Origin: Occallatibacter savannae
GTDB taxonomy: Bacteria > Acidobacteriota > Terriglobia > Terriglobales > Acidobacteriaceae
Reading direction: 5' to 3'
Assembly (NCBI RefSeq): GCF_003131205.1
Contig: NZ_QFFY01000002.1
Coordinates: 928,512-992,511 of the forward strand
Length of the DNA: 64,000 bases
Shown: one piece after another, positions 60,256 through 64,000 of the stretch
Layout of the letters: each line of letters begins with the position of its first letter
Numbering within the stretch: position 1 is the stretch's first letter
The notes under the pieces: model-generated
Told to the model about the DNA's origin: nothing
Database searches by the model: none
The model's input: only the letters and a program-made list of their open reading frames with translations
Program-made: the position numbers and the translations under genes

Positions 60256-60660
60256 GTTCCGCAAGAACACGCCTCTCTGTGTGCGCTAGTTGTGCTGACA
60301 GAATGGGCGCGTAACGGGAGATTCCGGCAGCGAGGTTCGCTGGAGTTCAGCCCGAGGGCCGCTGGGAGTTGAGCGGCTGAAGTCCTGAAGAGCTCTCCTC
60401 TTGCGAAGGGCAGGGACAAATCGCCAAGCCGAACGAAGGAAAGACGGTTAGGCGATGATCGCATCGGTGCTCGCGCGTTTCTCCACCTTGGAGGGCTATG
60501 CGAGCCGGAACTAGCGAAACGGAATTGGCTCCTCTATAAGGACGACCGATCACCGTCCTGGTTCTCGTCTGGAAGTGGAACGAAGGCAGACGCGAAGCAG
60601 CAACCTGGGCTTCCGTGCGCGTGCGCGCTTTAGAGCGCGCCAAAGGCATGGAAGGAGCCA
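60256..60660 (+). ncRNA. Long structured leader RNA upstream of rpsL
   Basis: At least eight helices are directly visible: GTTC-CGCAA-GAAC (60256-60268), CAGCG/CGCTG (60328-60342), TTCA+GCCGCT/AGCGGC+TGAA (60346-60381), ATCGCC+AGCCG/CGGTT+GGCGAT (60420-60456), GCTCGC/GCGAGC enclosing CTCCA/TGGAG (60469-60505), AGGACG/CGTCCT (60539-60559), CGTCTG/CAGACG (60566-60592), and CTTCCGTGC/GCATGGAAG enclosing GCGCGCT-TTAG-AGCGCGC (60610-60654). No open frame has a ribosome site. It may be a cis-acting leader that senses free ribosomal protein or another signal, or an independent RNA processed from the operon transcript. I know no such element in this position. Confidence 0.62.
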
Positions 60661-60721
60661 ATTGTCTGCGCGCGGCTGAATGCAGGTTGGGCAGAAGGTT
60701 TTTGGGGTAAGGAGTTTCGGT

Positions 60722-61117
60722 TTGCCGACATTTAATCAATTGGTTCGGAAGGGGCGTACGGCCCCGCGGTACAAGACGGCGTCTCCTGCACTGCAGGCTT
60801 CGCCGCAGCGGCGCGGAGTTTGCACCCGCGTGTACACACAGACCCCGAAGAAGCCGAACTCGGCTCTGCGCAAGGTAGCTCGCGTGCGGTTGACCAACGG
60901 GATTGAGGTTACGACCTACATCCCCGGTATCGGTCACAACCTGCAGGAGCACTCGATTGTGCTGATCCGCGGCGGCCGTGTGAAGGATTTGCCGGGCGTT
61001 CGCTATCACGTGGTTCGTGGAACGCTGGATTCGGTGGGCGTGGCCAACCGGAAACAGAGCCGTTCGAAGTACGGTGCGAAACGCGCCAAGGGCGGAGCGG
61101 CAGCGGGTAAGAAGTAA
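60722..61117 (+). CDS. rpsL: 30S ribosomal protein S12
   Basis: The 131-residue protein reads [11 protein letters not shown] at its start, [18 protein letters not shown] with the streptomycin-site Lys and [11 protein letters not shown], and ends in a basic tail. S12 sits at the decoding centre of the 30S subunit. The codon in the place of the usual ATG is TTG (60722-60724), preceded by AAGGAG with a seven-base gap, so translation starts at TTG. It is the first gene of the str operon. Confidence 0.97.
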   Translation: MPTFNQLVRKGRTAPRYKTASPALQASPQRRGVCTRVYTQTPKKPNSALRKVARVRLTNGIEVTTYIPGIGHNLQEHSIVLIRGGRVKDLPGVRYHVVRGTLDSVGVANRKQSRSKYGAKRAKGGAAAGKK

Positions 61118-61124
61118 CGAAGTC

Positions 61125-61681
<557 letters not shown>

Positions 61682-61682
61682 G

Positions 61683-61720
61683 AAGCAGGGACCGAGGGAC
61701 CAAGGGAACGAGGGACCTCA
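61683..61720. repeat. Short tandem GGGACNNA-type repeat between rpsG and fusA
   Basis: GGGACCGAGGGACCAAGGGA and ACGAGGGAC follow the rpsG stop. Similar units occur after the YdiJ-like gene (27286-27315, GGGACTAGGGACTAGGGACG) and the DUF971 gene (15567-15595). Confidence 0.55.
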
Positions 61721-61762
61721 CAGTTAACAGCGGGACGGGAAGCGCCCGCAAAGGATTATCAA

Positions 61763-63844
<2,082 letters not shown>

Positions 63845-63847
63845 GAG

Positions 63848-63930
63848 CAAGTTATCAGTTGTCAGTCACCAGTTATCAGTAGATGCAACTGAAAACTGGC
63901 AACTGTGAACTGAAGACTGGTTTTTGGGGC
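63848..63930 (+). terminator. CAGTNNN-repeat hairpin after fusA
   Basis: CAGTTGTCAGTCACCAGT with neighbours on the left can pair with the inverted units ACTGAAAACTGGCAACTGTG and beyond on the right over about 27 imperfect bases; TGGTTTTTGG follows. It has the shape of an intrinsic terminator built out of the heptad repeat. Confidence 0.65.
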
Positions 63931-63955
63931 TGGAGCCGGAATGCCGGCGCCCCTG
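63922..63955. repeat. GC-rich palindrome downstream of fusA
   Basis: GGGGC-tgga-GCCGG, a short loop, CCGGC-GCCCC form a stem with a four-base bulge, directly after the T-run of the preceding hairpin. The last 45 bases of the window hold nothing else I can call. Confidence 0.55.
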
Positions 63956-64000
63956 GGAGCAACTGGAAGTACGAGCCACTGAAAGGGATTTGGATTTCTT

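Overview
The window looks like a chromosomal segment of an acidobacterium (Acidobacteriota, probably class Terriglobia). The evidence is the gene content: a VWFA-related protein of the acidobacterial type, an ADOP-type MacB/FtsX permease, a CBM9/DUF5916 outer-membrane protein, several polysaccharide-active enzymes, and many dispersed palindromic repeats. GC is high throughout, except for short AT-rich promoter patches. No tRNA, rRNA, CRISPR array, transposase, phage or plasmid gene was seen. The genus call is inference.

Layout. 1-7.2 kb: the 3' end of gnd converges on a minus-strand group GH15 glucoamylase-tkt-rpiB-HAD phosphatase (sugar release plus pentose phosphate pathway), followed by a superoxide dismutase. 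7.3-13.7 kb: periplasmic glutathione peroxidase, DUF5916 outer-membrane protein, then clpB and hsp20 with an AT-rich promoter and inverted repeat. 14-24 kb: TauE/SafE transporter, DUF971 protein, outer-membrane protein, ADOP permease, GAF/PAS histidine kinase, isochorismatase-like hydrolase, enoyl-CoA hydratase, lipoprotein. 24-32.4 kb: YdiJ-like FAD/FeS dehydrogenase, a frameshifted secreted protein, a TetR regulator with two matching operators that govern itself and a two-gene unit, a PQQ sugar dehydrogenase-cytochrome c fusion, and an RDD membrane protein.

32.8-33.72 kb holds no credible gene. It reads as a large structured RNA on the + strand: a tandem series of about 14 short hairpins, most capped by GNRA tetraloops, set about 49 nt apart and closed by an intrinsic terminator. 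I do not recognise it as any known RNA class, and it is the main discovery candidate of the window.

33.9-44.9 kb: GH36-like alpha-galactosidase, a beta-propeller protein, two MFS exporters, a quinone-oxidoreductase-like enzyme, an NmrA-like reductase and a LysR regulator (all minus strand), then a secreted protein split by an in-frame stop. 44.9-51.6 kb: DUF2062, MFS exporter, membrane-anchored protein, rsmI (with a palindromic repeat inside its reading frame), VWFA protein, a site-2-protease-like CBS protein lacking its catalytic histidines, rsmD. 51.7-60.2 kb: sugar-acid and hemicellulose genes (GH130-SGNH fusion, YjhG-type xylonate dehydratase, GH127-like enzyme, nucleoside hydrolase) and a lipoprotein. 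60.2-63.9 kb: the str operon rpsL-rpsG-fusA behind a good sigma70-type promoter and an unusually long, strongly folded leader.

Two repeat families are spread between the genes. One is a hairpin with a variable but self-complementary stem and a fixed 3' tag GGGGCACCC. The other is a heptad repeat CAGTNNN (or CAGCNNN) that sits at gene ends and in places forms terminator-like hairpins.
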